Of a stretch of DNA of 64,000 nt, positions 51,930 through 60,501 are shown one piece after another (the stretch's first letter is position 1; each line of letters begins with the position of its first letter). This DNA is from Shewanella cutis (GTDB taxonomy: Bacteria > Pseudomonadota > Gammaproteobacteria > Enterobacterales > Shewanellaceae), in the NCBI RefSeq assembly GCF_022410515.1, contig NZ_JACSDI010000004.1, positions 1 through 64,000 on the forward strand, in the 5' to 3' direction. The position numbers were made by a program, and so were the translations under genes. Under the pieces are notes generated by a model that saw only the letters and a list, made by a program, of their open reading frames with translations, did not search any database and was not told the origin of the DNA.

Positions 51930-51951
51930 GACTATGTTGGCCAAGATAGTC
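51930..51951. promoter_or_regulatory. 22-bp palindrome before phage dam
   Basis: GACTAT-G-TTGGCCAA-G-ATAGTC: 20 of 22 positions are symmetric. It ends ten bases before the start codon of the phage adenine methylase, overlapping the leader, and is probably an operator. A weaker dyad TATG...CATA lies just upstream (about 51902-51919). Confidence 0.6.
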
Positions 51952-51961
51952 AGAGGTAGCT

Positions 51962-52660
51962 ATGTCAACTCGAGTAAAAAGCTATTTGGGCGCCAAAAAT
52001 GGCAGCGGTGTTTTTCAAGCCATCATTAACCTGATCCCGCCGCACCAAACCTATGTCGAAGCGTTCCTCGGCACAGGTGCCATCATGCGCCGCAAAGCGC
52101 CAGCGTTAAACAATATCGGTATCGAAATAAACCAAAGCGTAATCGATAAATTTAACCATGCTGCAGCACAGCTAAATTTATCTATGAACATCATCAACGC
52201 CAACGCCATCGAATGGCTAAAAGCATTTACGCCAACAGGCAAAACGGTGATTTATCTTGATCCGCCTTATGTGCATTCAACCCGCACCAGCAACGCCAGA
52301 TATAAAAACGAACTCACAGACGCGGATCATGCCGAGCTATTAGCCACAATCAAGCAGATCGCGACACTTAACGAGGTATTTATCATTATCTCTGGCTATC
52401 GCAATCCGCTGTATGACGATGAATTAAGCCAATGGTACAGCAAAGACTTTCAAGCCATGACACGCGGCGGGGTTCGCACTGAAACGGTATGGTGCAACTT
52501 TATGCCAGGCGAACAGCATTACCACACCTTTGCGGGAAAAGACTTCACCGACAGACAACGGATTAAGCGCAAGGCCGAACGTTGGGCAAAAAACTTTGAA
52601 GCATTACCAGCCGCAGAACGCCAAGCAGTTATGGCCGCATTGCTCGCTATAGACAATTAA
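51962..52660 (+). CDS. Phage DNA adenine methylase (D12 class)
   Basis: A 232-residue methyltransferase. SYLGAKNGSG and EAFLGTGAIMRR form the AdoMet site, and DPPYVHST near residue 100 is the catalytic motif. It is shorter than the chromosomal Dam at 22379 and differs from it, so it is phage-borne. The recognition site is not known. Start by AGAGG upstream. Confidence 0.85.
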   Translation: MSTRVKSYLGAKNGSGVFQAIINLIPPHQTYVEAFLGTGAIMRRKAPALNNIGIEINQSVIDKFNHAAAQLNLSMNIINANAIEWLKAFTPTGKTVIYLDPPYVHSTRTSNARYKNELTDADHAELLATIKQIATLNEVFIIISGYRNPLYDDELSQWYSKDFQAMTRGGVRTETVWCNFMPGEQHYHTFAGKDFTDRQRIKRKAERWAKNFEALPAAERQAVMAALLAIDN

Positions 52661-52679
52661 AACTATGGAGTACCGCAAA

Positions 52680-53033
52680 ATGAAAACACTTATCCAAGGC
52701 TGCGAAAACGCGCAGCAGTTCGAGATCTTGCTAAAGCTAACCAGTATCAGCAGCCAAGCCAAAAAAGACGCCTTACGCGCGTATCTCGTCGATGGACTGC
52801 CAGCAAAGCGCGCCTATGCGCGCTATGGGGTAACGCAACAGCACTTTAGCGAAGCACTCGCCACACTAAACCAAAAAGCGGATCTGGCGATGCAGTACGC
52901 CGCATTGCAAAAAACTAAAGCGGAAAACAACTTTGATGAACTTAGAGAAAAAATCATCAAAGCAAAACAGAACGGCGGATATCAACCAATACTCATGAAT
53001 CATCAGTACCAAACACCACCAGGCGATGATTGA
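52680..53033 (+). CDS. PapB/KorA-like helix-turn-helix regulator
   Basis: A 117-residue protein whose segment AYLVDGLPAKRAYARYGVTQ then QHFSEALATLNQ resembles the helix-turn-helix of PapB/FocB and KorA/TrfB regulators. The tail is basic. Two in-frame ATGs exist; GGAG lies nine bases before that at 52680, which is used. It follows the phage dam gene by 19 bases and could act on the palindrome upstream of it. Confidence 0.6.
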   Translation: MKTLIQGCENAQQFEILLKLTSISSQAKKDALRAYLVDGLPAKRAYARYGVTQQHFSEALATLNQKADLAMQYAALQKTKAENNFDELREKIIKAKQNGGYQPILMNHQYQTPPGDD

Positions 53034-53083
53034 TAAGGTTAAAAATCCACACTAGAAAAGTAGTGTTAAAAACGGGGTTTATC

Positions 53084-53362
53084 ATGAATGAACTAGAACA
53101 ACTGATAGCGTTTAAATTAGACAATAAGACGATGGCAGGAAATAGAACCCTATATTGCGGCGTGGAGGTATTTACCGCAGTTAAAAAAATGACAGGCGCA
53201 CTCTATGGCAGCGGAATAATAAAAGGGGAAATAAAATTTATACAGGACAGATTCTTACCGCCTAACGCATTAGTCACCGATGATCCGGTGTTAAGTGAAG
53301 TGCTTGATAAAATATTCGAAAGAGAAAAAACATCAGGCATCACTTCCTCAAAATCTGCTTAA
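53084..53362 (+). CDS. Hypothetical phage protein
   Basis: Not recognised. 92 residues, with LEQLIAFKLDNKTMAGNRTL at the N-terminus. Start ATG at 53084 is preceded by GGGG; an in-frame upstream reading from 53030 is less likely. It ends inside the 3' end of the converging XRE gene (23-base overlap). Confidence 0.55.
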   Translation: MNELEQLIAFKLDNKTMAGNRTLYCGVEVFTAVKKMTGALYGSGIIKGEIKFIQDRFLPPNALVTDDPVLSEVLDKIFEREKTSGITSSKSA

Positions 53363-53630
53363 TCGCCTGCAAGTGCTGCTCAATCTCATGCACCTTATCA
53401 TCGGTCAACTTTGGCGCTTCAACAGGCAGCGCCAAAATCTCCGATGCATCCGCGCCAACGGCCTCAGTAATCGCCAAAAACAGGCTCATTTTCATATCAT
53501 AACCGTTCTCAATCTTCGACAGCGTTCGAGGGCTCACGCCAACCTCCTCGGCTAAATCTAATTGCGTCATACCGCGCTTTTTTCGTTGATCTACAATCCA
53601 TTGCCCAATCTCAAGTAGGCTTATCGTCAT
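53340..53630 (-). CDS. XRE-family helix-turn-helix regulator
   Basis: A 96-residue DNA-binding protein. The HTH_3 domain spans about residues 10-65 (KRGMTQLDLAEEVGVSPRTL then SKIENGYDMKMSLF). Second repressor-like gene of the prophage, on the opposite strand to the early operon. Its targets are unknown; the region 53631-53797 between it and the next small gene holds likely divergent promoters. Confidence 0.8.
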   Translation of the reverse strand: MTISLLEIGQWIVDQRKKRGMTQLDLAEEVGVSPRTLSKIENGYDMKMSLFLAITEAVGADASEILALPVEAPKLTDDKVHEIEQHLQAIKQILRK

Positions 53631-53797
53631 TAAAACTCTTAGTGTTATAGATCACAGTGTGAGTAAATCAGCAAAAAACTTCTACAAATCCTAGTTCAAT
53701 CTGCAGCAACTTGCCGATGCCAGCAGAATAAAGTCGATATTATACCGTACGTACTAAAGGACTTACGTTCAAAAACTCATAAGGAGAACAACACTAA

Positions 53798-53965
53798 ATG
53801 TGCGATTTGATTAGAGTTAAACAAATGGATTTGGTCATCAGAGCAGTAGAAAACAACAGCACAACAACAGATAAGGAAATCGCCATCGCACTGCTCGCAG
53901 AATTAATTACTTCATGCCTTAACGAACACCAACACCAACAACCAGAAGAACCGCGCGCAGCCTAA
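53798..53965 (+). CDS. Small hypothetical phage protein (55 residues)
   Basis: A short frame with a perfect ribosome site (AAGGAG at 53781-53786) before its ATG. It reads MCDLIRVKQMDLVIRAVENN at the start and ends in a Gln/His/Glu-rich tail; it is acidic and helical. Its stop overlaps the end of the converging Ogr-like gene. Not recognised. The strong Shine-Dalgarno and the otherwise empty interval support it. Confidence 0.5.
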   Translation: MCDLIRVKQMDLVIRAVENNSTTTDKEIAIALLAELITSCLNEHQHQQPEEPRAA

Positions 53966-54210
53966 AATGCCAGCTCGCGTTGCAAAGCCTTGCGCTGTTC
54001 CGGTGGCAAGGCTTTTACCAATGCCGACACAATCTCAGAGGTATTTTTAGCAGAAGGGCTTAAGGTATGGCTAAAAGACACATTAGCCACAAACGTATGA
54101 CCGCATTCAGGGTCAGTACACGAACAATACAGATTAGCAACGGCAACACTTAAACGGTCGGTTTTACCAATCACAGCTTTGCAATGGCAGGTGGGGCATA
54201 ATATCCGCAT
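53962..54210 (-). CDS. Ogr/Delta-like zinc-finger late activator
   Basis: An 82-residue protein that begins MRILCPTCHCKAVIGKTDRL and continues CSCTDPECGHTFV, the Cys4 zinc finger of the Ogr/Delta family (two pairs). P2 Ogr turns on the late promoters. A longer reading from 54297 adds a hydrophobic segment unlike the family, so the ATG at 54210 is preferred. In P2 ogr sits at the att end; here it is between the replication genes and the portal gene. Confidence 0.8.
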   Translation of the reverse strand: MRILCPTCHCKAVIGKTDRLSVAVANLYCSCTDPECGHTFVANVSFSHTLSPSAKNTSEIVSALVKALPPEQRKALQRELAF

Positions 54211-54273
54211 CACGATCTCCCAATCGTTCGCACTATCTCTTAACAGAGCAACAATGCACAGTGTAAGCCAACA

Positions 54274-54293
54274 TACTGTTTTTTTAAACAGTA
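54274..54293. promoter_or_regulatory. LexA (SOS) box
   Basis: TACTG-N10-CAGTA with an AT-only centre, matching the ends of the E. coli LexA consensus exactly and containing CTGT-N8-ACAG. It lies between the divergent ogr-like gene (start 54210) and the orphan gene at 54375. It should put one or both under DNA-damage control. Confidence 0.75.
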
Positions 54294-54374
54294 ACATAGC
54301 ATTAGAAATAAACTGGAAAAATAATACATAAAAAAGTAGAGTCTAAGTCTGTTTAATAAATCAAGGATGTGAAC

Positions 54375-54710
54375 ATGAAAACAAAACTTTTCGACCAGAT
54401 GTGCAAAAAGATTATTGAAGGTAAGCATGACACTGTATTGTCAGCTGCTGGAGCAAAAGCAACTTTAAAAAATGTCGAAAATATCGCTGAAACTATTAGA
54501 GCGCAATTTGGACAAGATATGGTTGAAAGTGTATTGAGTTACAAGGAAGTAAAAAGAGCTTTAGAGCAATGCATTGATTATGTGGAAAATTCTAAAACAT
54601 CAGTTACAGATGAAGATCACACAATTTATTATGATTTTATAGCATCAAAACTGGCAAGAGCAGAAGATCTTATCGAAACAGACGAAGAACTAAAAGAATT
54701 AAACCTATAG
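54375..54710 (+). CDS. Orphan gene downstream of SOS box; candidate prophage inducer
   Basis: Not recognised by sequence. 111 residues, soluble, helical and acidic (IYYDFIASKLARAEDLIETD), clearly AT-rich. It has its own leader with a LexA box 82 bases upstream and its own terminator 3 bases after the stop, the layout of a self-contained unit. In phage 186 the SOS-controlled antirepressor gene tum lies in the same place, between the replication and portal genes. That function is suggested by position and SOS box only. A GTG two codons earlier is a possible alternative start. Confidence 0.55.
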   Translation: MKTKLFDQMCKKIIEGKHDTVLSAAGAKATLKNVENIAETIRAQFGQDMVESVLSYKEVKRALEQCIDYVENSKTSVTDEDHTIYYDFIASKLARAEDLIETDEELKELNL

Positions 54711-54712
54711 CT

Positions 54713-54738
54713 AAAAAGCCCTCAATCGAGGGCTTTTT
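54713..54738. terminator. Bidirectional terminator before portal gene
   Basis: AAAAAGCCCTC-AATC-GAGGGCTTTTT: an 11-bp stem with a 4-base loop and A/T tracts on both sides. It separates the orphan gene from the converging portal gene. Confidence 0.85.
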
Positions 54739-54749
54739 ATTATCAGTCA

Positions 54750-55796
54750 CTAAACTGCCTTGCCAAAATCCATATCAAACACCAGTTTTAGCGGGCGACT
54801 TACCTCGGGATCACGCTCAACAGCATCAACCAGCATATTGATCAGCGGCCGCGTTTCGGATTTAAAATACACTTCATCGTACTTAGTCGGGTCGCCAAGT
54901 CCTGCCGTGTTCGTCGGGATCATCCCGCCCAAACCCGCCGGGAATCGATGCGCGTTAAACACATCTTGCGCCGATACCGCCTTCACATTAAAGAACTCGT
55001 CTTTCGACTCAAAGTTACCCACGGGGATGATCTGAATCCCTTTCTCTTTGCCGTTGGGGATATTCACAAACAGCGACTTAAAGTTACCCACGCCCTTAGA
55101 CTCTTGGATTTTTTCCTTTAAATCCTTTTCAACCGCGGGATCTAAATTAGGGTCCGTCGCATACATAATAAAGCCCATATGCGCGCCGTTAATGTAGTAT
55201 TTACGACGAAATAGCGTTGAATCCTCGTTTAACAAGGCCGACTGTAACCCGCCCAAATAATCGGGGCAGCCATACACCTGTTGCACCGGGTCATACACTC
55301 GCACCCAAATAATGTCTTTGGCTTTGTAACGCTTAAACGTGTTTTGCCGCTCGAGCACCACTGCACCGCCATCACCACCCACGCGGGAACGGTAACTCGG
55401 CAGCGGAAACAACCGCACCACTTGCCCAAAACCGTTGCGGATCTTAAGTAGCGCCACATCACCAAACTGCACCAAGTTTAAAAACGACGCGCCAACTTCC
55501 TGCGCGCTCATACCGCCAGACGTAAACCGCGCCGTTGCCATATTGGCACGGCTTTGCACAATGCCGCCGTGCTGCGCATTACGGCGGGTTAAGTTAGCCA
55601 GCAATTGCCTATCGACGGGCGGTTCCCAATAGCCGTCGCCTTCGTTGTAATAAAGCGAATCATAGTCAGTCAGCCACATATTCGGCATGACTTGCTCAGG
55701 CATGCTAAACACCACCGTTTTCGGCGCGCTGGCCGCTCCATTGGCGGCCAAAGTGCTGCCGTCGTCATTCGCCGCTGTTAATGTTGCATCGCCCAT
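54750..55796 (-). CDS. Phage portal protein (gpQ-like)
   Basis: A 348-residue portal of the P2/PBSX type. Recognisable parts are [20 protein letters not shown] near residue 30, [20 protein letters not shown] near residue 160, and [20 protein letters not shown] near residue 196. It forms the dodecameric ring for DNA passage. It overlaps the terminase gene by 19 bases. P2 carries Q and P on the opposite strand to the other head genes, as here. Confidence 0.9.
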   Translation of the reverse strand: MGDATLTAANDDGSTLAANGAASAPKTVVFSMPEQVMPNMWLTDYDSLYYNEGDGYWEPPVDRQLLANLTRRNAQHGGIVQSRANMATARFTSGGMSAQEVGASFLNLVQFGDVALLKIRNGFGQVVRLFPLPSYRSRVGGDGGAVVLERQNTFKRYKAKDIIWVRVYDPVQQVYGCPDYLGGLQSALLNEDSTLFRRKYYINGAHMGFIMYATDPNLDPAVEKDLKEKIQESKGVGNFKSLFVNIPNGKEKGIQIIPVGNFESKDEFFNVKAVSAQDVFNAHRFPAGLGGMIPTNTAGLGDPTKYDEVYFKSETRPLINMLVDAVERDPEVSRPLKLVFDMDFGKAV

Positions 55797-57586
55797 GATG
55801 ATGGTCTCTTATGTTCATAGTTGAGGGGTTCATTGATCACCGCGTGGGCAATCGCAAAAAATACGTCGGCGTGTCCGGTCACATTGTCGCGGCTAGCCTT
55901 AAACGTGATCGCGCCGCCGCCATCGGTCGACGTGCGGCGAATAGATAAGCAGCTCATAGCAATATCTTTGTGTGAGGCGTCCCACTCAATCCGGCCGCCT
56001 TCAACAACATCAATCATCTTGAGCACTAAGCGGGTTTTACTGCCAACGCTGTAATGAATCGCCGTGGCCTCGCGCGGGTACAGTGTGCTAATCGAGTCAA
56101 ACACCCCAGCGCCGATGCCTGTTGTATCGACGCCGATATAAGTCACGCGGTACTTAGCGTAAATCTTTTGGATTTCGGCCACATGGTGCGCAAAGTTCAT
56201 CCCGCGCCAATAATGCTTCTCGAGCACGCGGAACTTTTCACCTTTCTTTTCACCTGGTGCAACCACAACCAGCGTCGCATTATCGCGAGTTCGCGACGGG
56301 TCATAACCGAGCCACACCTCGCGATTGCCAAACGGCCTCGGCGCGGCGGGTTTGTGATCCTGCCAGCGCGCCGCATCGACCATACATTTTTCAAGGTCGC
56401 TGAACTTAAACACACTGTCGGCATCATCCACAAAGATGCACATAAACAGGTTATTAAAATCATCGCCGTTGTACTCTTCGCGCAGCTCGTCAATATCAAA
56501 CAGGTCGCAACCACCCGCGAGCGCATCCTCAATCGTCACAACATAGCGCCACTGTTTATCAGGGCACAGGCGGCCGCCGTCGCGCAGTTGGTCAAAGGTC
56601 GGGAACTCCACTTCCTCACGCTCGGGTTTACCTTGGCGCCAGTGGTCGCCAGTCCAAAACGGATAAGCCGCGTGGGCCTTAGTGGAAGGAGTCGAAAAGT
56701 AGGTTTTGCGCCAGTTCTTATGCGTCGCCATGGCTGAGGCGAGTTTGTTGAGCACATCGAATTTATTAATCCAAAAATACTCATCAACATAAACGTGGCC
56801 GTGGTAACTCTGCGCCGTCTTGCTGTTGGTACTCAAAAACCGCAGTTCGGCGTCGCCGTGGGCGGTATGCAGTACAATAGGGTTACCGGTTAACTCAATC
56901 TCAAAAAACTCTTGCGCAATCGCCACAATATACGAGCGGAACACCTCGGCCTGATTACGCGAAGCCGATAAAAAGATTTGCGGATCGCCAGTTAATACCG
57001 CCTGTTCAAACGACTCACCCGCAAAGTAATAGGTCGCGCCAATCTGGCGGCTTTTAAGAATGTTACGAATGCGTTGATGCAAGTTGCCGTGCATCGTCTT
57101 TTGGTATTCATAAAGCGATTCATACCAAGCGGCAAAATCTTCGGCGGTTAAATGGCTAACATCGTTCTTACGCTTGCGGCCTTTGCGCTTATTACCTTCA
57201 CCGACATTATTCTCAACCGTGGGGTTAATCTTGCTCTTGCCGCCTTTATTGGCATTGGCGGGGCCAAAGCTATTACCTTCATTAAGCGCCGCGCGCTCTG
57301 CATCTACCCGCTGCTTTTTAAGCCGCACATGCTGATTAATCAGCATTTCCAGCTCTTTTATCTGATTGCCCGTTTTATCCGCAATATCAGTTAACAACAC
57401 AATCCGTCGCGCGATGGCCTCGTCGACTTCTTCCTCGCGCAGCAAATCGCGCCAGCCGTACTTGTCCGCCCAAAAATAAATGATGCGGGTATTCGGCAAA
57501 TCTAAGTCGAGGCGGATCTCGTCGGGCGTCCAACGCTTCAAATACAGCCGTTTGGCTGCCTCGCGGATCTCGGGGGAATAGGCCAT
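55778..57586 (-). CDS. Terminase large subunit, ATPase (gpP-like)
   Basis: A 602-residue motor protein. A helix-turn-helix lies at the N-terminus ([20 protein letters not shown]). The ATPase has [16 protein letters not shown] (Walker A-like) near residue 178 and [11 protein letters not shown] (Walker B) near residue 264. The nuclease domain carries [17 protein letters not shown] near residue 424. Packages phage DNA with gpM. Divergent from the scaffold gene. Confidence 0.92.
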   Translation of the reverse strand: MAYSPEIREAAKRLYLKRWTPDEIRLDLDLPNTRIIYFWADKYGWRDLLREEEVDEAIARRIVLLTDIADKTGNQIKELEMLINQHVRLKKQRVDAERAALNEGNSFGPANANKGGKSKINPTVENNVGEGNKRKGRKRKNDVSHLTAEDFAAWYESLYEYQKTMHGNLHQRIRNILKSRQIGATYYFAGESFEQAVLTGDPQIFLSASRNQAEVFRSYIVAIAQEFFEIELTGNPIVLHTAHGDAELRFLSTNSKTAQSYHGHVYVDEYFWINKFDVLNKLASAMATHKNWRKTYFSTPSTKAHAAYPFWTGDHWRQGKPEREEVEFPTFDQLRDGGRLCPDKQWRYVVTIEDALAGGCDLFDIDELREEYNGDDFNNLFMCIFVDDADSVFKFSDLEKCMVDAARWQDHKPAAPRPFGNREVWLGYDPSRTRDNATLVVVAPGEKKGEKFRVLEKHYWRGMNFAHHVAEIQKIYAKYRVTYIGVDTTGIGAGVFDSISTLYPREATAIHYSVGSKTRLVLKMIDVVEGGRIEWDASHKDIAMSCLSIRRTSTDGGGAITFKASRDNVTGHADVFFAIAHAVINEPLNYEHKRPSSWAMQH

Positions 57587-57674
57587 AAATGCGGGTAAAA
57601 CACCAAGGTCAATAAAACAATGCCATCAGTGTATTGCCTTGCAACTAAGGCTTAACTAACTAAATTTCCTATAA

Positions 57675-57699
57675 ATTCCGATTTAGAAAAAATCGGAAT
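57675..57699. promoter_or_regulatory. Inverted repeat in the divergent late promoter region
   Basis: ATTCCGATTT and AAATCGGAAT form a perfect 10-base inverted repeat with a 5-base loop. A second dyad CTGTA...TACAG-like sequence lies at 57745-57759. Both sit between the divergent terminase and scaffold genes, where Ogr-type activators act. No exact TGT-N12-ACA Ogr site is seen. Confidence 0.5.
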
Positions 57700-57788
57700 C
57701 GCGCCGAAGTTTGCCGCGTGATGCCCCATTTACAAAGCCGTAAGCTGTAGGCCTTACAGGTAATTTTTAGCAATGGGCAGGCAAAAAC

Positions 57789-58724
57789 ATGACTCAACTG
57801 GTGACAGACTGGCTACGTATCGCCACCGAAGGGAACACCTTTCAAAACGTACCGATTGAGCGCCAATGGATTATCGACATTGCCGAAACCTACAACCCTA
57901 AAACCTACGGTGCCCGAATTTGGCCTGATCATCGTCGTTGGTATGGTGCCTGGGGTGATGTGGTTGAAGTTAAAAAGCAAGAGATTGATGGCAAGATGTG
58001 CCTATTTGCCAAACTAACCCCAAATTCTCAGCTGATCTTGGCTAACGAACAAGACCAGAAAGTTTTCTCATCCATTGAGATTGATCCTAACTTCGCAGGC
58101 ACAGGCAAAGCCTATCTAACGGGCCTTGGCGTGACCGACGAACCAGCAAGCCTAGGCACTGATCGCCTTAAGTTTTCAGTTAAAGACCGCTTAGCCAATC
58201 ACAAATATGGCGCACCGGAACAGCTTGTAATGAGCTATCCCGTCGCCAACACAGAACAACAACCAACGGATAAGGCCACGGAAGCCGCCAGCCTGTTCAG
58301 CAAATTAGTTAGCTTATTTTCAACTCAAGCGCCAGACCCTACCAAACAGGAAGCGGCAACAGACCAACCCGAGGAACAACCGATGGACAAACAGCAATTT
58401 GAAACGCTCATGGGCGTAGTTAATGGCCTTTCAACAAAATTTAACGAGCTGGAAGGCAAAGTCGACGCATTTGGCAAAAAGCCAGAAGGCACAACTGAAC
58501 AGCCAGAGCCAGCCGCAGCAACCACCACAACCACTACAGCGCCAGCGGCAAAGCCAGAAGCAACAGGCGTCACCGCCGAACAATTCAGCACGCTAATGAC
58601 CAGCGTAAACGGCCTTGTTGCCAAAGTGGACGGCATGGAAACCAAGTTCAACAAATTAAGCGCCGAGGTTGACGGACAAGAGCCAAACCCAGCAGGCAAG
58701 GGCAACGAGTACCAAGTGGTTTAA
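57789..58724 (+). CDS. Capsid scaffolding protein/protease (gpO-like)
   Basis: A 311-residue GpO-family protein that shapes the procapsid and is self-cleaved. The P2 triad is D19, H48 and S107; here the H lies in IWPDHRRW (residue 48) and the S in DEPASLGT (residue 121), but the Asp position of P2 (TCDG) reads TFQN, so the third residue is unclear. A low-complexity Thr/Ala linker (about 240-257) separates a C-terminal helical scaffold part. Confidence 0.85.
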   Translation: MTQLVTDWLRIATEGNTFQNVPIERQWIIDIAETYNPKTYGARIWPDHRRWYGAWGDVVEVKKQEIDGKMCLFAKLTPNSQLILANEQDQKVFSSIEIDPNFAGTGKAYLTGLGVTDEPASLGTDRLKFSVKDRLANHKYGAPEQLVMSYPVANTEQQPTDKATEAASLFSKLVSLFSTQAPDPTKQEAATDQPEEQPMDKQQFETLMGVVNGLSTKFNELEGKVDAFGKKPEGTTEQPEPAAATTTTTTAPAAKPEATGVTAEQFSTLMTSVNGLVAKVDGMETKFNKLSAEVDGQEPNPAGKGNEYQVV

Positions 58725-58772
58725 GTGCATCGCGCCTAAACAAACGTAAAAATTAAGCAGAGAGATAACAGC

Positions 58773-59795
58773 ATGAACTTATCACCACTCGCAATCGCCT
58801 GTTTGCTGGCATACAGCACTAATATGGGCAAAAACTACGGCGTTGCTGACGTCACCAAGCAGTTTAGCGTCACAGGACCAATGGAAACCAAACTCAAAGC
58901 CGCATTGCTTGAGTCAGTCGAGTTTCTAAAACTCATCACCACCATGGACGTTGACCAAATCAAAGGCCAAGTGGTGAAAGTCGGTAACTATGGCATTGCC
59001 ACTGGCCGCAAAGAAGGCGGGCGCTTTAATACCACCAACGGCGTCGACGGCCACACCTACGAGTTAGTCGAAACCGACTCCTGCGCCGCAGTGCCTTGGG
59101 CAACCTTAGCCGTATGGGCCAACGCAGGCACCACTAACCAATTTTTGCAGCTAATGAGCCAAAACGCCACTATGCGTTTCGCCCTCGATATGCTGCGAGT
59201 CGGTTTTAACGGCACATCAGTCGCCACCACGTCGGACCCTGTTGCCAACCCAATGGGCCAAGACGTCAACAAGGGCTGGCACAAAATTGTGTCTGAAAAA
59301 GCCCCTGACCAAATCATGACGGATCCTGTGTACTTCAACCCAGACGCCACAGGCGCGTTAAAAGACGGCGAATATAAAACCCTCGACGCCATCGTCACCG
59401 AGTTGAAAAACACCCTAATCCACCCAGCACTGCGCAACGACCCGCGCCTAGTGGTGTTAGTGGGTAGCGACTTAACCGCCGCCGCACAAACCAAGTTAAT
59501 GAACCAAGCGGACAAGCCAAGCGAAAAGGTCGCCGCGCAGCAAATGGATAAATCCATCGGTGGTTTAAAAGCCTACACGCCGCCGTTCTTCCCAGGTAAG
59601 CGCATCGTCGTGACCATGCTATCGAACCTGCACATTTACACCCAAAAGAACACCCGTTCGCGTAAGTCAGAAAACGTCGAAGACCGCAAGCAGCACGAAG
59701 ACAAATACTGGCGCATGGAAGGTTACGCAGTGGAAGAGTTCGAAGGCTACGCAGCAATCGACGAAGCGGCCATGACCATCGGCGCAGCGCCTTAG
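58773..59795 (+). CDS. Major capsid protein (gpN-like)
   Basis: A 340-residue capsid protein of the P2 N family, HK97 fold. Typical parts are QIKGQVVKVGNYGIATGRKE near residue 70, DMLRVGFNGTSVATTSDP near residue 138, and NLHIYTQKNTRSRK near residue 287. The first residues before about 25 may be removed by the gpO protease in related phages. A good ribosome site (AGAGA) precedes it. Confidence 0.9.
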   Translation: MNLSPLAIACLLAYSTNMGKNYGVADVTKQFSVTGPMETKLKAALLESVEFLKLITTMDVDQIKGQVVKVGNYGIATGRKEGGRFNTTNGVDGHTYELVETDSCAAVPWATLAVWANAGTTNQFLQLMSQNATMRFALDMLRVGFNGTSVATTSDPVANPMGQDVNKGWHKIVSEKAPDQIMTDPVYFNPDATGALKDGEYKTLDAIVTELKNTLIHPALRNDPRLVVLVGSDLTAAAQTKLMNQADKPSEKVAAQQMDKSIGGLKAYTPPFFPGKRIVVTMLSNLHIYTQKNTRSRKSENVEDRKQHEDKYWRMEGYAVEEFEGYAAIDEAAMTIGAAP

Positions 59796-59883
59796 GCCAT
59801 AGGTCTGTAAAACCAGCCTAGGCACCTAACCCGTGCCTAGGCCATGTAAACCAACCAATGCAGTTAAAAAACAGGACATTGCC

Positions 59884-60501
59884 ATGAGTGCCATCGCCGA
59901 TTTCAAAAAGCGCCGTGAAGCCGCTAAACGCGCCCAAAGCCTACCAGCAGACGCACCAGAAAACACCAAAGCGCCAGAAAATGAAGCGCTGTTACTGCTC
60001 GCCACCTTACTTGGCTGTGAAGTTGACCAAGCCATTGAAAAAGCGCGTGAAGCTGTTGAGCAAAAAGCGCGTTTTATTGAATTTAAAATCGGTTTTTACC
60101 AAGCAGCCGAAGGCCAAGACCAAGCCGCGCAGGCCACAGTCACCACCGACGAACAAGGCAACATCGCCAGCATCATCGAGCACGCCGCAGAACTCGAAGA
60201 CAGCGCCGCCACTGTGAGCAACGCTGCCGAAACCGCATTAGATGCCGCCGACAAAGTCAGCGACTCAGCCGAAAAGGTGAGCACCGCCGCCTGTGATCTC
60301 GAATCAGTCGCCGCCAACTTAGAAAACGCCGCTGGCGCTGTAGACGATAGCGCCAGTTCGCTTGCCTACACCGCCGAAGATCTTGGCGACATTAAAAACG
60401 AACTTAAGGACGTAGCAGCCGAACTAAAAAAGCCGTCGGCGGCGCCCGCATCCTCGCGTGGCGCGAAAGCCGCCGCGCCAAAACGCAGCTCGAAAAAGTA
60501 A
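59884..60501 (+). CDS. Ala-rich coiled-coil phage protein, carrier of frameshift site
   Basis: A 205-residue protein, not recognised. A short basic start (IADFKKRREAAKRAQ) is followed by a helical region and, from about residue 110 to 180, long heptads rich in Ala, Asp, Glu and Ser, which suggests a long coiled coil. ATG at 59884 with AGGA upstream is preferred to an in-frame start at 59833. Its last part overlaps the gpM frame and holds an in-phase A_AAA_AAG, so a part of the ribosomes may continue into gpM. Confidence 0.65.
   Translation: MSAIADFKKRREAAKRAQSLPADAPENTKAPENEALLLLATLLGCEVDQAIEKAREAVEQKARFIEFKIGFYQAAEGQDQAAQATVTTDEQGNIASIIEHAAELEDSAATVSNAAETALDAADKVSDSAEKVSTAACDLESVAANLENAAGAVDDSASSLAYTAEDLGDIKNELKDVAAELKKPSAAPASSRGAKAAAPKRSSKK
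60426..60475 (+). promoter_or_regulatory. Candidate -1 programmed ribosomal frameshift signal
   Basis: The slippery heptamer A_AAA_AAG (60426-60432) is in phase with the coiled-coil gene. Four bases later a 7-bp perfect stem begins, CGGCGGC (60437-60443) with GCCGCCG (60469-60475). A second perfect stem, TGGCGCG (60459-60465) with CGCGCCA (60474-60480), could compete or form a pseudoknot-like structure. An AAGGA (60406-60410) lies about 15 bases before the slip site, like the stimulatory Shine-Dalgarno of dnaX. A -1 shift enters exactly the gpM frame. Confidence 0.6.

Noticed and set aside
56054-56737. A 227-residue open frame on the plus strand opposite the terminase gene
   Set aside because: It is the antisense of a well-supported terminase, has no recognisable motif, and other antisense frames of similar length occur in this GC-rich gene.
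60180-60420. Repeated Ala/Asp/Ser codon blocks as a DNA repeat array or CRISPR
   Set aside because: The periodicity is at protein level (coiled-coil heptads); there are no regular identical repeats and spacers.
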